From: an uncultured Massilia sp.
Lineage (GTDB): Bacteria; Pseudomonadota; Gammaproteobacteria; Burkholderiales; Burkholderiaceae
Assembly: GCA_946886065.1 (NCBI GenBank)
Contig: CAMPHU010000045.1
Coordinates: 1 to 26,724 of the forward strand
Reading direction: 5' to 3'
DNA: 26,724 nucleotides
In this document: positions 1 to 13,289 of the stretch, in pieces
How positions within the stretch are numbered: position 1 is the first letter of the stretch
Layout of the letters: each line of letters opens with the position of its first letter
Made by a program: the position numbers and the translations under genes
The notes under the pieces: generated by a model
What the model saw: only the letters and a program-made list of their open reading frames with translations
Database searches by the model: none
Told to the model about the DNA's origin: nothing

Positions 1-1
1 G

Positions 2-778
2 TACGGTGACAAGAAGCGGCTAATCCAGGTCATTACCAACCTGCTGACGAATGCCGCCAAATATACGCCCGAGGGGGGGCGGATCACGCTGCGGATCGAC
101 CTCTACGACGAGCAGGTGGCGATCGTGGTCGAAGACAACGGCATCGGCATGGCATCCAATTTCGTTCCCCAGGTGTTCGACCTGTTCGCCCAGGCCGAAC
201 GCACCTCCGACAGGACGTCCGGCGGACTGGGCCTGGGATTGGCGCTGGTGAAGAGCCTGACCGAATTGCACGGCGGACGTGTCAGCTGCGCGAGCGCGGG
301 CCTGGGCAAGGGCAGCCAGTTCACGGTGTGCCTGCCGAAGCGGCCGGCGGACGAAAGCCGCATCGACCGCCGCCGCACGCCGCGTATCGATGCGCCGGCC
401 GCCGGGCGGCTCAAGATCATGGTGGTGGACGACAATGTCGATGCCGCTACCATGCTGGCGACGGTACTCGAGGCGGCAGGCCATGAGGTGCGTGTCGCCC
501 ACCGCGGACGTGAAGCGCTCGGCCAGGGCAAGGCGGATCCGCCGGATCTGTTCGTGCTCGACATCGGGCTGCCCGACACGGACGGTAACGATCTGGCCAG
601 GGAGCTGCGCGCCCAGCCGGAAACCAGCACTGCGGTACTGATTGCACTGACGGGCTATGGCCTCGAGCAGGACCGCGAGCGCAGCAGCGCCGCGGGGTTC
701 GACCATCACCTGGTCAAGCCGGTCGATACGGCGATGCTGTACCGGATCCTTGCCGGCATTCACTCTTCGAGGTCCTGA
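2..778 (+). CDS. Hybrid sensor histidine kinase/response regulator, 3' part (cut by window start)
   Basis: The reading frame is open from base 2 and ends at TGA 776-778, so only the C-terminal ~258 residues are visible. The first part is a histidine-kinase ATPase domain: N box (NLLTNAAKYTPEGG), G1 box (EDNGIGM) and G2 box (GGLGLGLALV). A linker leads to a receiver domain with the acidic pair (VVDDN), phospho-acceptor Asp in FVLDIGLP, and the conserved Lys in HHLVKPVD. The dimerisation His domain and any sensor domain lie outside the window. The protein should autophosphorylate on His and pass phosphate to its own receiver. It is clearly paralogous to the kinase at 8323-10575: the two share the VFDLF, GGLGLGLALV and ALTGYG blocks in the same order. 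The signal sensed is unknown. Confidence 0.93.
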   Translation, partial: YGDKKRLIQVITNLLTNAAKYTPEGGRITLRIDLYDEQVAIVVEDNGIGMASNFVPQVFDLFAQAERTSDRTSGGLGLGLALVKSLTELHGGRVSCASAGLGKGSQFTVCLPKRPADESRIDRRRTPRIDAPAAGRLKIMVVDDNVDAATMLATVLEAAGHEVRVAHRGREALGQGKADPPDLFVLDIGLPDTDGNDLARELRAQPETSTAVLIALTGYGLEQDRERSSAAGFDHHLVKPVDTAMLYRILAGIHSSRS

Positions 779-999
779 GCGGCGCCTGGAGCGACAGGCC
801 GCCCTCCCGGTGCACGCTTGCCGAGGAATAGTGGCATGAGTCTGGTGACTTGCACGGCAACCATGACCCGGTGGCGGATGCGCTTCGCGCGGCGTGACCG
901 TGTGCAACATCCGGGCGCAGCATCGTTCGCATGAGCCGCGGCCCGATTTAGCACAGGGGAGCGGGCAGCGCTTTCACCCGGCCTGTGCAGCGGCGTGCT

Positions 1000-1611
1000 T
1001 CAGGACCCGTTCCCCGTCCGCGAGGCCGTCGGCAACGGCGTCCCCGGCCGCCAGGTGCGCGACAGCGCCTGCGCTTCCTCGATCTGGTCCTGCGTCATCT
1101 GGCGCGAAATGGCGGCGCGCTGGTCGACCGCGTTACGGTTGCCGCCGGCCGCCGCCAGGTTCCACAGCATATAGGCCAGCACCATATCCTGCGGCATCCC
1201 GGCCTGGTGGTAGCGGTACATCAGCCCGAGCGCATGCTGGGCTTCGGCATGCCCCTGCTCCGCCGCCCGGCGGAACCAGGTGACCGCATGCTTCTGGTCC
1301 TGGGGCACGGAGTTGCCGGTGTAGTACATCGCCCCCACCACGTACTGGGCGTCGGCCTTGCCCTGCAAGGCAGCCTTGTGGTGCCAGGAAAAAGCCTGCT
1401 TATAATCGCGCGTCACGCCGCGGCCCATGTAGTACATCAGGCCCAGCAAATGCTGCGCGTCCGCGTTGCCGGCCCTGGCAAGCGGACTGATCTCCTTCAG
1501 CGCCAGCGCGTAGTTGCGGGCGTTATACGCGCTCGCCCCTTCCGCGAAGCCGGCCTGGGCACTGAGGTGCAGGCCGAACGCGACTGCGAACGCTACGATT
1601 ATTTTTTTCAT
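1000..1611 (-). CDS. Exported Sel1-repeat (TPR-like) protein
   Basis: 203 residues. Residues 1-20 form a signal peptide (Lys-Lys start, hydrophobic core, cleavage after SAQA). Three Sel1 repeats follow at about 50-85, 86-121 and 122-158, each with the ADAQ/AEAQ-xxLGxMY start and an A-A-xx-G-(N/H/K) end. Sel1 repeats are helical hairpins that serve as protein-protein interaction scaffolds, often in the envelope. No catalytic motif is visible, so the partner and role are unknown. The gene lies 81 bp downstream of the DUF2807 gene on the same strand and may be cotranscribed with it. The ATG at 1611 was chosen because it gives the full signal peptide; only a weak GAG precedes it. Confidence 0.85.
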   Translation of the reverse strand: MKKIIVAFAVAFGLHLSAQAGFAEGASAYNARNYALALKEISPLARAGNADAQHLLGLMYYMGRGVTRDYKQAFSWHHKAALQGKADAQYVVGAMYYTGNSVPQDQKHAVTWFRRAAEQGHAEAQHALGLMYRYHQAGMPQDMVLAYMLWNLAAAGGNRNAVDQRAAISRQMTQDQIEEAQALSRTWRPGTPLPTASRTGNGS

Positions 1612-1671
1612 GTCTCGTGCATGGATTCAGGATCTCTACGTACCCTTGGCCCCGGTTTCAGGACGCGTTTG

Positions 1672-1692
1672 TCTTGTTCTTGTTCTTGTTCT
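1672..1692. repeat. Hexanucleotide tandem repeat (TCTTGT)n
   Basis: Three perfect TCTTGT units (1672-1677, 1678-1683, 1684-1689) are followed by a degenerate fourth that runs into the stop codon of the minus-strand DUF2807 gene (TAA at 1695-1693). On the transcribed strand it reads (ACAAGA)n immediately after the stop. It is a short microsatellite in the 3' untranslated space between the DUF2807 and Sel1 genes. A six-base unit cannot shift the frame of either gene. Confidence 0.75.
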
Positions 1693-2466
1693 TTATTTCC
1701 AGCTGACCTTGCCCAAGCCCTCGACTTCGACCTTGCGGTTCTGCGGCTTGCCGTACACCGTCACCGAGCCCATCCCCGACAGGGTCAGGTTGGCGTTGTG
1801 GTTGGCGGTGACGGTCGCATTGCCCAGGCCGGACAGGTCCAGGGTCACGGTCTCGGCGTTGCATTGCTGGGCGTCCAGCCCTCCCAGGCCACCGAGCTCG
1901 GCCTTGAGCTTCTTGCTGCGGCCCGACAGGGTCACGTAGCCGGCGCCGCGCAGGTTCAGCTCGATGCTCTCGCTGTTGATGCCATGCACCCGCATGCTGC
2001 CGACGCCGCCCAGGTTGGCCGTCACCACGCGGTAGTTCGATGATACATTCATCGAGCCGGCCCCATCGAGCGTCAGTTCGAGTTCGTCGCCGGAGAAGCC
2101 GCTGACCTCGGTGGAGCCGACGCTTTCGGACGACACTTCGCGCAGGCTCGGCAGCACCAGTTCGGCGCGCAGGCCGGAGCCGCGGCCGATGTTCAGGCCC
2201 ACGCCGCGCGTTTCGGTATCGATGTTCAGGGTGTCGCCGCTCTGCAAGGTGGTGGTCTTGCCCAGCAGGCGCGGGTCGCCGGTCAGCACCAGGGCGGCGT
2301 TGCTGCCCTGGCGGATCTTCATGTCGACCACCCCGTCGAGCTTGACGCGCACCACGCGCGCATCGACCGGGCGCATTTCCGTGACCACCTCCGGCGCGGC
2401 GTTCGCGATGCCGAAGGTGGCGCACAGGGTGGCCAGCGCCACGCCCAGCTTGATCAGGTGATTCAT
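1693..2466 (-). CDS. Exported DUF2807 (GIN-domain) protein
   Basis: 257 residues from the ATG at 2466, preceded by AAAGGA at suitable spacing. An upstream in-frame extension to 2667 is possible but would bury the signal peptide. Residues 1-23 are a signal peptide (cleavage near IANA-A). The rest is a repetitive beta structure rich in Gly, Asn, Ser and Val, with recurring turns such as GLGGL, SGLGN and SGMGS. This is the signature of the DUF2807 'putative auto-transporter adhesin, head GIN' family, whose members form parallel beta-helix-like folds. No enzyme motif is seen and no function is established. The protein is probably periplasmic or surface-associated. It is divergent from the M16 peptidase operon, with 307 bp between the starts. 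Confidence 0.87.
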   Translation of the reverse strand: MNHLIKLGVALATLCATFGIANAAPEVVTEMRPVDARVVRVKLDGVVDMKIRQGSNAALVLTGDPRLLGKTTTLQSGDTLNIDTETRGVGLNIGRGSGLRAELVLPSLREVSSESVGSTEVSGFSGDELELTLDGAGSMNVSSNYRVVTANLGGVGSMRVHGINSESIELNLRGAGYVTLSGRSKKLKAELGGLGGLDAQQCNAETVTLDLSGLGNATVTANHNANLTLSGMGSVTVYGKPQNRKVEVEGLGKVSWK

Positions 2467-2773
2467 CCAGCGTCCTTTCTCGTCTTGTTCCGTGCCTGGG
2501 CCGCTCGTGGCCTGCCCGGCATCATACCTTAGCATGTTGCAACTATATCGCGGCACCGGCGGCCGGGGCAGCGGCGTGCGACGAACTGCATAAAACGCGG
2601 AACAGGGCGCGCATGGCGGCGACAGATGCAGCCTGGATGAACGCACTGCTGTCCTGAGCCAGCGCAATAAAAAGATTACTTATTGACATGACATTGCGCT
2701 AAGATGCGGACCTTGACGGCCCGCAAAGCCGTCATCCACAGCTCACTTTTCAGAGTTCATTTTCGAGGTCACC
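2467..2773. other. Divergent intergenic region between the DUF2807 and M16 peptidase genes
   Basis: 307 bp without a convincing gene; it must hold the promoters for both divergent genes. On the minus strand there are -10-like hexamers TATGAT (2526-2521) and TATAGT (2547-2542), neither with a good -35. On the plus strand TTGACA occurs at 2683-2688 and TAAGAT at 2700-2705, but they are only 11 bp apart, so they cannot form one normal sigma-70 promoter. No RNA gene, riboswitch or repeat was recognised. Confidence 0.4.
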
Positions 2774-4171
2774 ATGCGCATGCGCCATTTACCTGTTTTG
2801 CTGGCCGGGCTCACCCTTTCGCTGTCGGCAGCCGCCGCACCGAAGGACCAGTGGACCCTTCCGGTCAACGTCAAGAAACTCGATAACGGCCTGACCGTCA
2901 TCGTCTCGGAAGACCGCACTTCGCCGACCGTCGGCGTCTCGGTGGTCTACCACGTGGGCATGCGCCTGGAGCCGAAGAACCGCACCGGCTTCGCCCACCT
3001 GTTCGAACACCTGATGTTCCAGGGCACGCCGAACGCGCCGAAGGGCGTGTTCGACACCACCATCACCGCAGGCGGCGGCCGCAACAACGGCTCGACCCGC
3101 CCGGACTTCACCAACTACATCGAAACCGCGCCGGTGTCGGCGCTGGAACCGATCCTGTGGCTGGAAGCCGACCGCATGAAGACCCTGGACTTCAACGAGA
3201 AGACCCTGAAGAACCAGCAGGACGTGGTCAAGGAAGAGATCCGCGTCAACGTGAAGAACCAGCCCTACGGCGGCTTCATGTGGATCGACATCAGCCAGCA
3301 GGCCTTCCAGAAGTGGGAGAACAACCATGACGGCTATGGCAGCTTCGAAGACCTCGAGAACGCCAACCTGGACGATGTGCGCGCCTTCCACCGCGACTAC
3401 TACGGCCCGAACAACGCGGTGCTGGCGATCGCCGGCGACATCACGCCTCAGCAGGGCTTCGCGCTGGCGCAGAAATACTTCGGCAAGATCCCGGCCCGCG
3501 CCACCCCGAAGCCGGGCGACTTCAGCGAGCCGCTGAACACGGTCGAGAAGCGCGTGGTGCAGAGCGACGCCCTGGCCCAGGTGCCGGCGATCGCCGCCGC
3601 ATGGAAGGTGCCCGAACGCGGTAGCAAGGATCAGGCCGCGATCGCCGTGCTGGCCGAACTGCTGGCCGGCGGCGATGCGTCCCTGTTCTACCAGGGCCTG
3701 GTCAAGGGCCGCGAGATCGCCCTCAACGTCGACACCCTGTTCGGCCTCACCAGCCCGTGGGAATACGACGGCCCCACCCTGCTGACCGTGTTCGCGCTGT
3801 ACAAGCCGAACAGCAGCGCCGACGCCCTGCTCAAGGCCATGGACGAAGAGATCGCCAAGGTCGCCGAGAAAGGCGTGGACGAAGCCACCCTCAAGCGCGT
3901 CAAGACCCGCATGATCGCCGACTGGAACAACAAGCTGGAAAGCTTCATCAACCGCGCCGACACCCTGGCCAAGCTGCAGACCCTGTGGGGCGACGCCAAC
4001 GTGGTCAACAAGATCCCGGGCTGGATCGAAGGCGTCACCTCCGCCGACATCCAGCGCGCGGTGCGCACCTACATGGTGCCGACCAACCGCACCGTCATCG
4101 ACCGCAAGCCGGCGTCCATGATGGCCGCCGCTGCCCCTGCCACCCCCGCGCCTGCCGGCGCTTCGAAATAA
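2774..4171 (+). CDS. M16 family zinc metallopeptidase, catalytic subunit (exported)
   Basis: 465 residues with a signal peptide (about 1-21, cleavage in the AAAA-P region). The inverted zinc motif HxxEH is present as HLFEH at 75-79, and the distal Glu ligand is in VVKEEIR at about 154. M16 peptidases use the two His and the distal Glu to bind zinc and E78 as the general base, cutting peptides inside a closed chamber. The C-terminal half has the second M16 fold but lacks the substrate-binding R/Y segment that the next gene has. This suggests an M16B-type heterodimer with its partner at 4182. A usable GAGG lies before the start. A second ATG two codons later (2780) is an equally possible start. 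The substrate is unknown; the location is probably periplasmic. Confidence 0.93.
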   Translation: MRMRHLPVLLAGLTLSLSAAAAPKDQWTLPVNVKKLDNGLTVIVSEDRTSPTVGVSVVYHVGMRLEPKNRTGFAHLFEHLMFQGTPNAPKGVFDTTITAGGGRNNGSTRPDFTNYIETAPVSALEPILWLEADRMKTLDFNEKTLKNQQDVVKEEIRVNVKNQPYGGFMWIDISQQAFQKWENNHDGYGSFEDLENANLDDVRAFHRDYYGPNNAVLAIAGDITPQQGFALAQKYFGKIPARATPKPGDFSEPLNTVEKRVVQSDALAQVPAIAAAWKVPERGSKDQAAIAVLAELLAGGDASLFYQGLVKGREIALNVDTLFGLTSPWEYDGPTLLTVFALYKPNSSADALLKAMDEEIAKVAEKGVDEATLKRVKTRMIADWNNKLESFINRADTLAKLQTLWGDANVVNKIPGWIEGVTSADIQRAVRTYMVPTNRTVIDRKPASMMAAAAPATPAPAGASK

Positions 4172-4181
4172 GGAGCGCATC

Positions 4182-6458
<2,277 letters not shown>

Positions 6459-6459
<1 letters not shown>

Positions 6460-7154
6460 TGCCGGACGCCGCCGAATTGAGTCCCGACCTTGCCGCCGTC
6501 TGGCTGACCCTCAAGCTCGCTTCGCTGGTCACCGTCCTGCTGCTGGCGCTCGGCACACCGCTGGCCTGGTGGCTGGCGCGCACCCGCTCGCGCCTGAAGA
6601 ACGCCGTGGTCGCCATCGTCGCCCTGCCCCTGGTGCTGCCGCCGACCGTGCTGGGTTTCTACCTGCTGCTGGCGATGGGTCCCGAAGGTCCGCTCGGCCG
6701 CGCGAGCGCCCTGCTCGGTCTGGGCACCCTGGCCTTCACCTTCCCCGGCCTGGTGATCGCCTCGCTGCTGTATTCCCTGCCCTTCGTGGTGCAGCCGCTG
6801 CAGAACGCCTTCGAGGCCATCGGCGAGCGCCCGCTGGAAGTGGCGGCCACCTTGCGCGCCGGCCCCTGGGATACCTTCTGGTCGGTGGTGCTGCCGCTGG
6901 CCCGCCCCGGCTTCGTGACCGGGGCCATCCTGGGCTTCGCCCACACCATCGGCGAGTTCGGCGTGGTGCTCATGATCGGCGGGAACATTCCCGACAAGAC
7001 GCGCGTGGTCTCGGTCCAGATCTACGACCATGTCGAGGCGATGGAGTACGCCCAGGCCCACTGGCTGGCCGGCGGCATGCTGGCCTTCAGCTTCGTCGTG
7101 CTGCTGGCGCTGTACACCTTCTATCCGCAGTCGATGCGCGGGGTGCGCCGGTGA
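6459..7154 (+). CDS. modB: Molybdate ABC transporter permease ModB
   Basis: 231 residues, five or six hydrophobic segments (about 15-42, 50-72, 85-110, 135-160, 195-222). The permease EAA loop that docks with the ATPase is visible as [21 protein letters not shown] around residues 127-150. The segment [24 protein letters not shown] is highly characteristic of ModB. It forms the inner-membrane channel for molybdate. It overlaps modA by one base at the start and modC by four bases at the end (GTGA, 7151-7154), so the three subunits should be made together. Confidence 0.95.
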
Positions 7155-8224
7155 GCATCCGCATCCGCTTCCACATCGACCGCGGCGGCTTTGCGCTCGA
7201 TGTCGAGCTGGACCTGCCGGCGCAGGGCGTGAGCGCCCTGTTCGGCCATTCCGGCTCGGGCAAGACCACGCTGCTGCGCGCCATCGCGGGACTGGAGCGC
7301 GCACCGGGCGGCTACATGGCCCTCGGCGGCGAGGTCTGGCAGGACGAGGCGCGCGGCATCTATATGCCCACCTGGCAGCGCGCGGTCGGCTACGTGTTCC
7401 AGGAGGCCAGCCTGTTTCCGCACCTGAGCGTGCGCGGTAACCTCGAGTTCGGCCAGAAGCGCGCCCGGCGCAAGGAAGGCCAGCCTTCCCTGGACGCCGT
7501 CGCCGAGCTGCTGGGCATCGCGCCCCTGCTCGGCCAGGATCCGGCGCGCCTGTCCGGCGGCGAGCGCCAGCGCGTGGCCATCGCCCGCACCCTGCTGGCC
7601 GCGCCGCGCCTGCTGCTGATGGACGAGCCGCTGGCGGCGCTCGACCTCAAGCGCAAGCTGGAGATCCTGCCCTATCTCGAGCGCCTGCACGACGAGCTGG
7701 CCCTGCCGATCATTTACGTGAGCCATGCGGCGGACGAGGTGGCGCGCCTGGCCGACCACCTGGTGCTGCTCGACGCGGGCCGGGTGAGCGCCAGCGGCCC
7801 GCTGGGCGAGCTGCTGGCGCGCATCGACCTGGCCGGCGCCTTCGACGACGACGCCGGCGTGGTGGTCGACGCGGTGCTGGACGGCCACGACGAGGACGGC
7901 ATGTCGCGCCTGTCCTTCGCCGGCGGGATGCTCTACGCCGCGCGCCGCGAGGCCGTGCCGGGCAGCCGGGTGCGCTGCCGCATCCAGGCGCGCGACGTCA
8001 GCCTGGCGCTGGTGCGCCCGCACGCCACCAGCATCGCCAACATCCTGCAGGCCGAGGTGCGCGAGCTGGCCCCGGCCGGCCCGGCGGGCCAGGTGATGGT
8101 GCGCCTGCAGGCGGGCGGGATCGCGCTGCTGGCGCGGATCAGCGAACGCTCGCGGCGCGAGCTGCGGATCGTGCCGGGCGCGCATGTCTGGGCCCAGGTG
8201 AAGGCGGTTGCGCTGCTGGCCTGA
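7151..8224 (+). CDS. modC: Molybdate ABC transporter ATP-binding protein ModC
   Basis: 357 residues from a GTG at 7151 that overlaps the modB stop. This frame stays open upstream through modB, but that part is out-of-frame shadow. Walker A GHSGSGKT (32-39), Q-loop in [15 protein letters not shown] signature [14 protein letters not shown], Walker [14 protein letters not shown]-loop YVSHAADEV. The C-terminal ~75 residues (from about 285) form the Mop/TOBE domain, with ARDVSLAL and the SIANIL oxyanion-binding segment, which can bind molybdate and regulate transport. It energises uptake by ATP hydrolysis. No modE regulator is nearby. Confidence 0.95.
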   Translation: MSIRIRFHIDRGGFALDVELDLPAQGVSALFGHSGSGKTTLLRAIAGLERAPGGYMALGGEVWQDEARGIYMPTWQRAVGYVFQEASLFPHLSVRGNLEFGQKRARRKEGQPSLDAVAELLGIAPLLGQDPARLSGGERQRVAIARTLLAAPRLLLMDEPLAALDLKRKLEILPYLERLHDELALPIIYVSHAADEVARLADHLVLLDAGRVSASGPLGELLARIDLAGAFDDDAGVVVDAVLDGHDEDGMSRLSFAGGMLYAARREAVPGSRVRCRIQARDVSLALVRPHATSIANILQAEVRELAPAGPAGQVMVRLQAGGIALLARISERSRRELRIVPGAHVWAQVKAVALLA

Positions 8225-8272
8225 GCCGCATCCGCAGCCTTGCCTGGTGTGCAAGCCACGATGTTCCCATCC

Positions 8273-8281
8273 TGCTAGAAT
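8273..8281 (+). promoter_or_regulatory. Extended -10 promoter for the hybrid kinase
   Basis: TGCTAGAAT: an extended -10 (TGn plus TAGAAT) 42 bp before the kinase ATG at 8323. There is no good -35, as is common for extended -10 promoters. It lies in the 98-bp gap after modC and would let the kinase be expressed independently of molybdate transport. Confidence 0.45.
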
Positions 8282-8322
8282 TGCCGGATTTCGCGCACGC
8301 GCGGCAGAAAGCCTCCTCCCCG

Positions 8323-10575
<2,253 letters not shown>

Positions 10576-13001
10576 GGATCGGCGAACTCCGCATACACCC
10601 AGTCGTCGCCGGCGCGCACCACGCCTTCCGGCACCAGCGGCGCGCGTTCCGCCACCCGCGACAGCGCGACGCGCATGTAATCGACCCAGATCGGCAGCGC
10701 CAGGGTGGAGCCGAACTCGCGTCCGCCGAGCGAACGCGGTTCGTCGTAGCCCATCCATGCCACGCCGACCACGCCGCCGCCGTAGCCGGCGAACCAGCCG
10801 TCGAAGGCATTGCTGGTGGTGCCGGTCTTGCCGGCGAGGTCGGTGCGCTTGAGCTGCACCGAGGCTTGCGCGCCGGTGCCGAAGCGCGCCACATCGCGCA
10901 GCATGCTGTCGGTGATGAAGGCGTTGCGCGCGTCCAGCACGCGCACCCGCTCCTGCCCCGCCCGGGCGCGGGCATTGTCCACCACCACGCTGCCGTCCTT
11001 GTCCTGGATTTTCGCGATCAGCCAGGGCTCGACGCGGTAGCCGCCGTTCGCGACCACGGCGTAGGCGCCGGCCATCTGCAGCGGCGTCACCGCGCCCGTG
11101 CCGAGGGCCATGGTGAGGTTGCGCGGATGGCGCGCGGCCTCGAAGCCGAAGCGCTGCAGGAAGTCGCGCGTGTAGTCGACGTCGAGGGTGCGCAGCATGC
11201 GCACCGTGGGCACGTTGCGGGAATGCGTGAGCGCGCGCCGCACCGTGATTAGACCTTCGAAGACGCCGTCGTCGTTGCGCGGCGACCAGTCGCCCTCGTT
11301 CGCGACTTCGATCGGCTCGTCCAGGATCTGGGTGCCGGGGAAGAAGCCGCGTTCCAGCGCCGCCGAGTACACAAAAGGCTTGATGCTCGACCCCGGCTGG
11401 CGCCAGGCCTGGGTCACGTGGTTGAACTTCTGCAGCTGGTAGTCGAAGCCGCCAACCAGCGCGCGGTAGGCGCCGGTGCCGGCGTCGAGCGCGACGAAGG
11501 CGGAGGCGACTTCGGGCACTTGCGCGATCGCCCAGGCGTCCTTGCCGGATTTGCTCACGCGGATCACGGCGCCCGGCGCCAGCCGCAGCGCGGCCTTCGC
11601 GTTCGACGCCAGCGCCGGGGCAGCGAAGCCCAGGCCCGCGCCGCCGATCTCGATGGTCTCGCCGCCCTGGGTCGCGGCGCGCACCCGCTTGGGCGAAGCG
11701 GACAGCACCACGGCCGGCAGCAGCTCGTCGATGACCGGGCGCTTCTGTAGCGCCGCGGCGATCGCCTCCTCGCGCGCTTCGCCGTCCTTGGGCAGCGCGA
11801 TGCGCGCTTCCGGGCCGCGGTAGCCGTGGCGCCGGTCGTAGGCCAGCACATTGCGGCGCACGGCATCGTAGGCCGCCGCCTGCTCCGCCGCGACGATGGT
11901 GGTGGTGACGGTGATGCCGCGCTCGTAGGTCGCCTGGCCGAAGCGGGCGTAGGCCGCCTGGCGCGCGAGTTCGGCGACGTATTCCGCCTTGGCGCTCATC
12001 CCGGCGCCGTCGCGCTTCACGTGCAGCGGCTCGGCCAGCGCGCGGCGGTACTGCGCCTCGGAGATGCGCCCCAGTTCGAACATGCGCTTGAGAACCAGGC
12101 GCTGGCGCTGCTGCGCGCGCTCAGGGTTGGCCACCGGATTGTGGCGCGACGGGTTCTGCGGCAGCCCGGCCAGCATGGCGAATTCCGCCAGGCTCAGCTG
12201 GTCGAGCGGCTTGCCGAAATAGGTACGCGCGGCGCTGGAAAAGCCGTAGGAACGCTGGCCGAGGTAGATCTGGTTCATGTAGACCTCGAGGATCTGGTCC
12301 TTGCTCAGCGCGCGTTCGATCTTGTAGGCCAGGGCCGCCTCGGTCAGCTTGCGCGGCAGGGTCTTGTCGCGCGTCAGGAAGAAGTTGCGCGCCACCTGCA
12401 TCGTGATCGTCGAGCCGCCCTGGAGCGATCCGCCGCCGAGATTGGCCTTGGCCGCGCCCAGCACGCGGATCCAGTCGATGCCGCCGTGGTCGTAGAAGCG
12501 TGCGTCCTCGATGGCCAGCACCGCCGCCTTCATCAGCGGCGGGATCTTCCCGATCGGCACGAACTCACGGCGCTCGACGCCGAATTCGCCGATCAGGACC
12601 TTGTCGGCCGAGTACACCCGCAGCGGAATCTTGGGCTGGTAGTCGGTAATGGCCTTGATGTCCGGTACGTCCGGCAGCTCCGGCACGATGGAGGCCGCGA
12701 CGGGGGCCGTGCCGGATGCGAACAGCAGCGCGGCGCCCAGCGCAAGGCGGCATGCAGGGGAAATCCGCCCGGAAGGCTGGGCGAAAAGCCGGATCGATGA
12801 ATTCATGGGGATAAACGTGAGTTGGTCGGCAGTCGAAGCGTCCTGCCTGCAGCGGCCGGCATGGTCGGTTCGGGGCAGATATTACCTTCATGTGCCGGTG
12901 GACGCATGCAAAACGGCTGAGGTATCGCTACATGCTCTCCCTGGGCGCATCAAGCAGTACCGACCAGTTGCTGTTTGAATGCTGGTCTCGATGACGTGTC
13001 C

Positions 13002-13031
13002 GATGATCAGCGGGATCTCTTCTTGATCATC
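13002..13031. repeat. Perfect 8-bp inverted repeat GATGATCA/TGATCATC
   Basis: Arms at 13002-13009 and 13024-13031 are perfect reverse complements separated by 14 bases. It could be a protein-binding site or a weak hairpin. No T-tract follows, so it is not an intrinsic terminator. It is immediately followed by the 8-base palindrome CTGTACAG (13033-13040). Confidence 0.5.
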
Positions 13032-13089
13032 CCTGTACAGGCTCAGACTTAAAAATCGGCATGCCTGAGACCGGCTTCATGGAGACTAC

Positions 13090-13190
13090 GAGCTTTTAAC
13101 AAAACCTTCAGGGCAAGGCGCAGAGTCGAAGGCAGTACCGCTGTACGGCGAGACGATGCAACGCAGCCATGGAGGTTTTGTTAGGCGCTC
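13090..13190. repeat. About 100-bp palindromic intergenic repeat (REP/MITE-like)
   Basis: The ends are a perfect 11-bp inverted repeat, TAACAAAACCT (13097-13107) and AGGTTTTGTTA (13173-13183). They are extended after a three-base mismatch by GAGC (13090-13093) and GCTC (13187-13190). The interior has imperfect symmetry centred on GTAC..GTAC (13135-13146). It carries the GGCAAGGCGCAG..GCAACGCAGCC type of core. From memory, this resembles dispersed intergenic elements of Oxalobacteraceae genomes, but I cannot check the copy number. There is no coding capacity. It lies beside the low-GC orphan gene. Confidence 0.6.
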
Positions 13191-13214
13191 TAAAACTTCA
13201 ATACATCATAAAAG

Positions 13215-13226
13215 GGACCAAGGTCC
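13215..13226. promoter_or_regulatory. Inverted repeat GGACC-AA-GGTCC, possible operator
   Basis: Perfect 5-bp arms with a two-base centre, lying 23 bp upstream of the TGGTATAGT extended -10 of the orphan gene, that is, just upstream of or over its -35 position. The location suits a dimeric regulator. No family is assigned. Confidence 0.35.
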
Positions 13227-13248
13227 AAACAAAAAGGCAGGCCACCCA

Positions 13249-13257
13249 TGGTATAGT
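13249..13257 (+). promoter_or_regulatory. Extended -10 promoter of the orphan gene
   Basis: TGGTATAGT (TGn at 13249-13251, TATAGT at 13252-13257), 32 bp before the ATG at 13290. There is no recognisable -35. The same nonamer appears on the minus strand upstream of rsbR (20091-20083). Confidence 0.5.
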
Positions 13258-13289
13258 CGCCGCGTTAAATCAAAGCCCATCGTGCACAA

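Larger units (their letters stand above)
12807..13289. other. Long intergenic region with several inverted repeats
   Basis: 483 bp without a supported gene, and less GC-rich than its surroundings. Proximal to the PBP gene there is a weak minus-strand -10 (TAATAT, 12884-12879) without a clear -35. Then come an 8-bp inverted repeat (13002-13031), a CTGTACAG palindrome (13033-13040), the long palindromic repeat at 13090-13190, the GGACC-AA-GGTCC repeat (13215-13226) and the promoter of the orphan gene. The last three are listed separately. Confidence 0.55.

Noticed and set aside
2683..2705. TTGACA plus TAAGAT as a sigma-70 promoter for the M16 operon
   Set aside because: The spacer is only 11 bp, too short for sigma-70 recognition. 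Mentioned only as loose hexamers.
12649..12978. Small plus-strand ORF reading from the PBP 5' end into the intergenic region
   Set aside because: It runs antisense to the PBP signal region, lacks a Shine-Dalgarno or a recognisable motif, and has the composition of a shadow frame.
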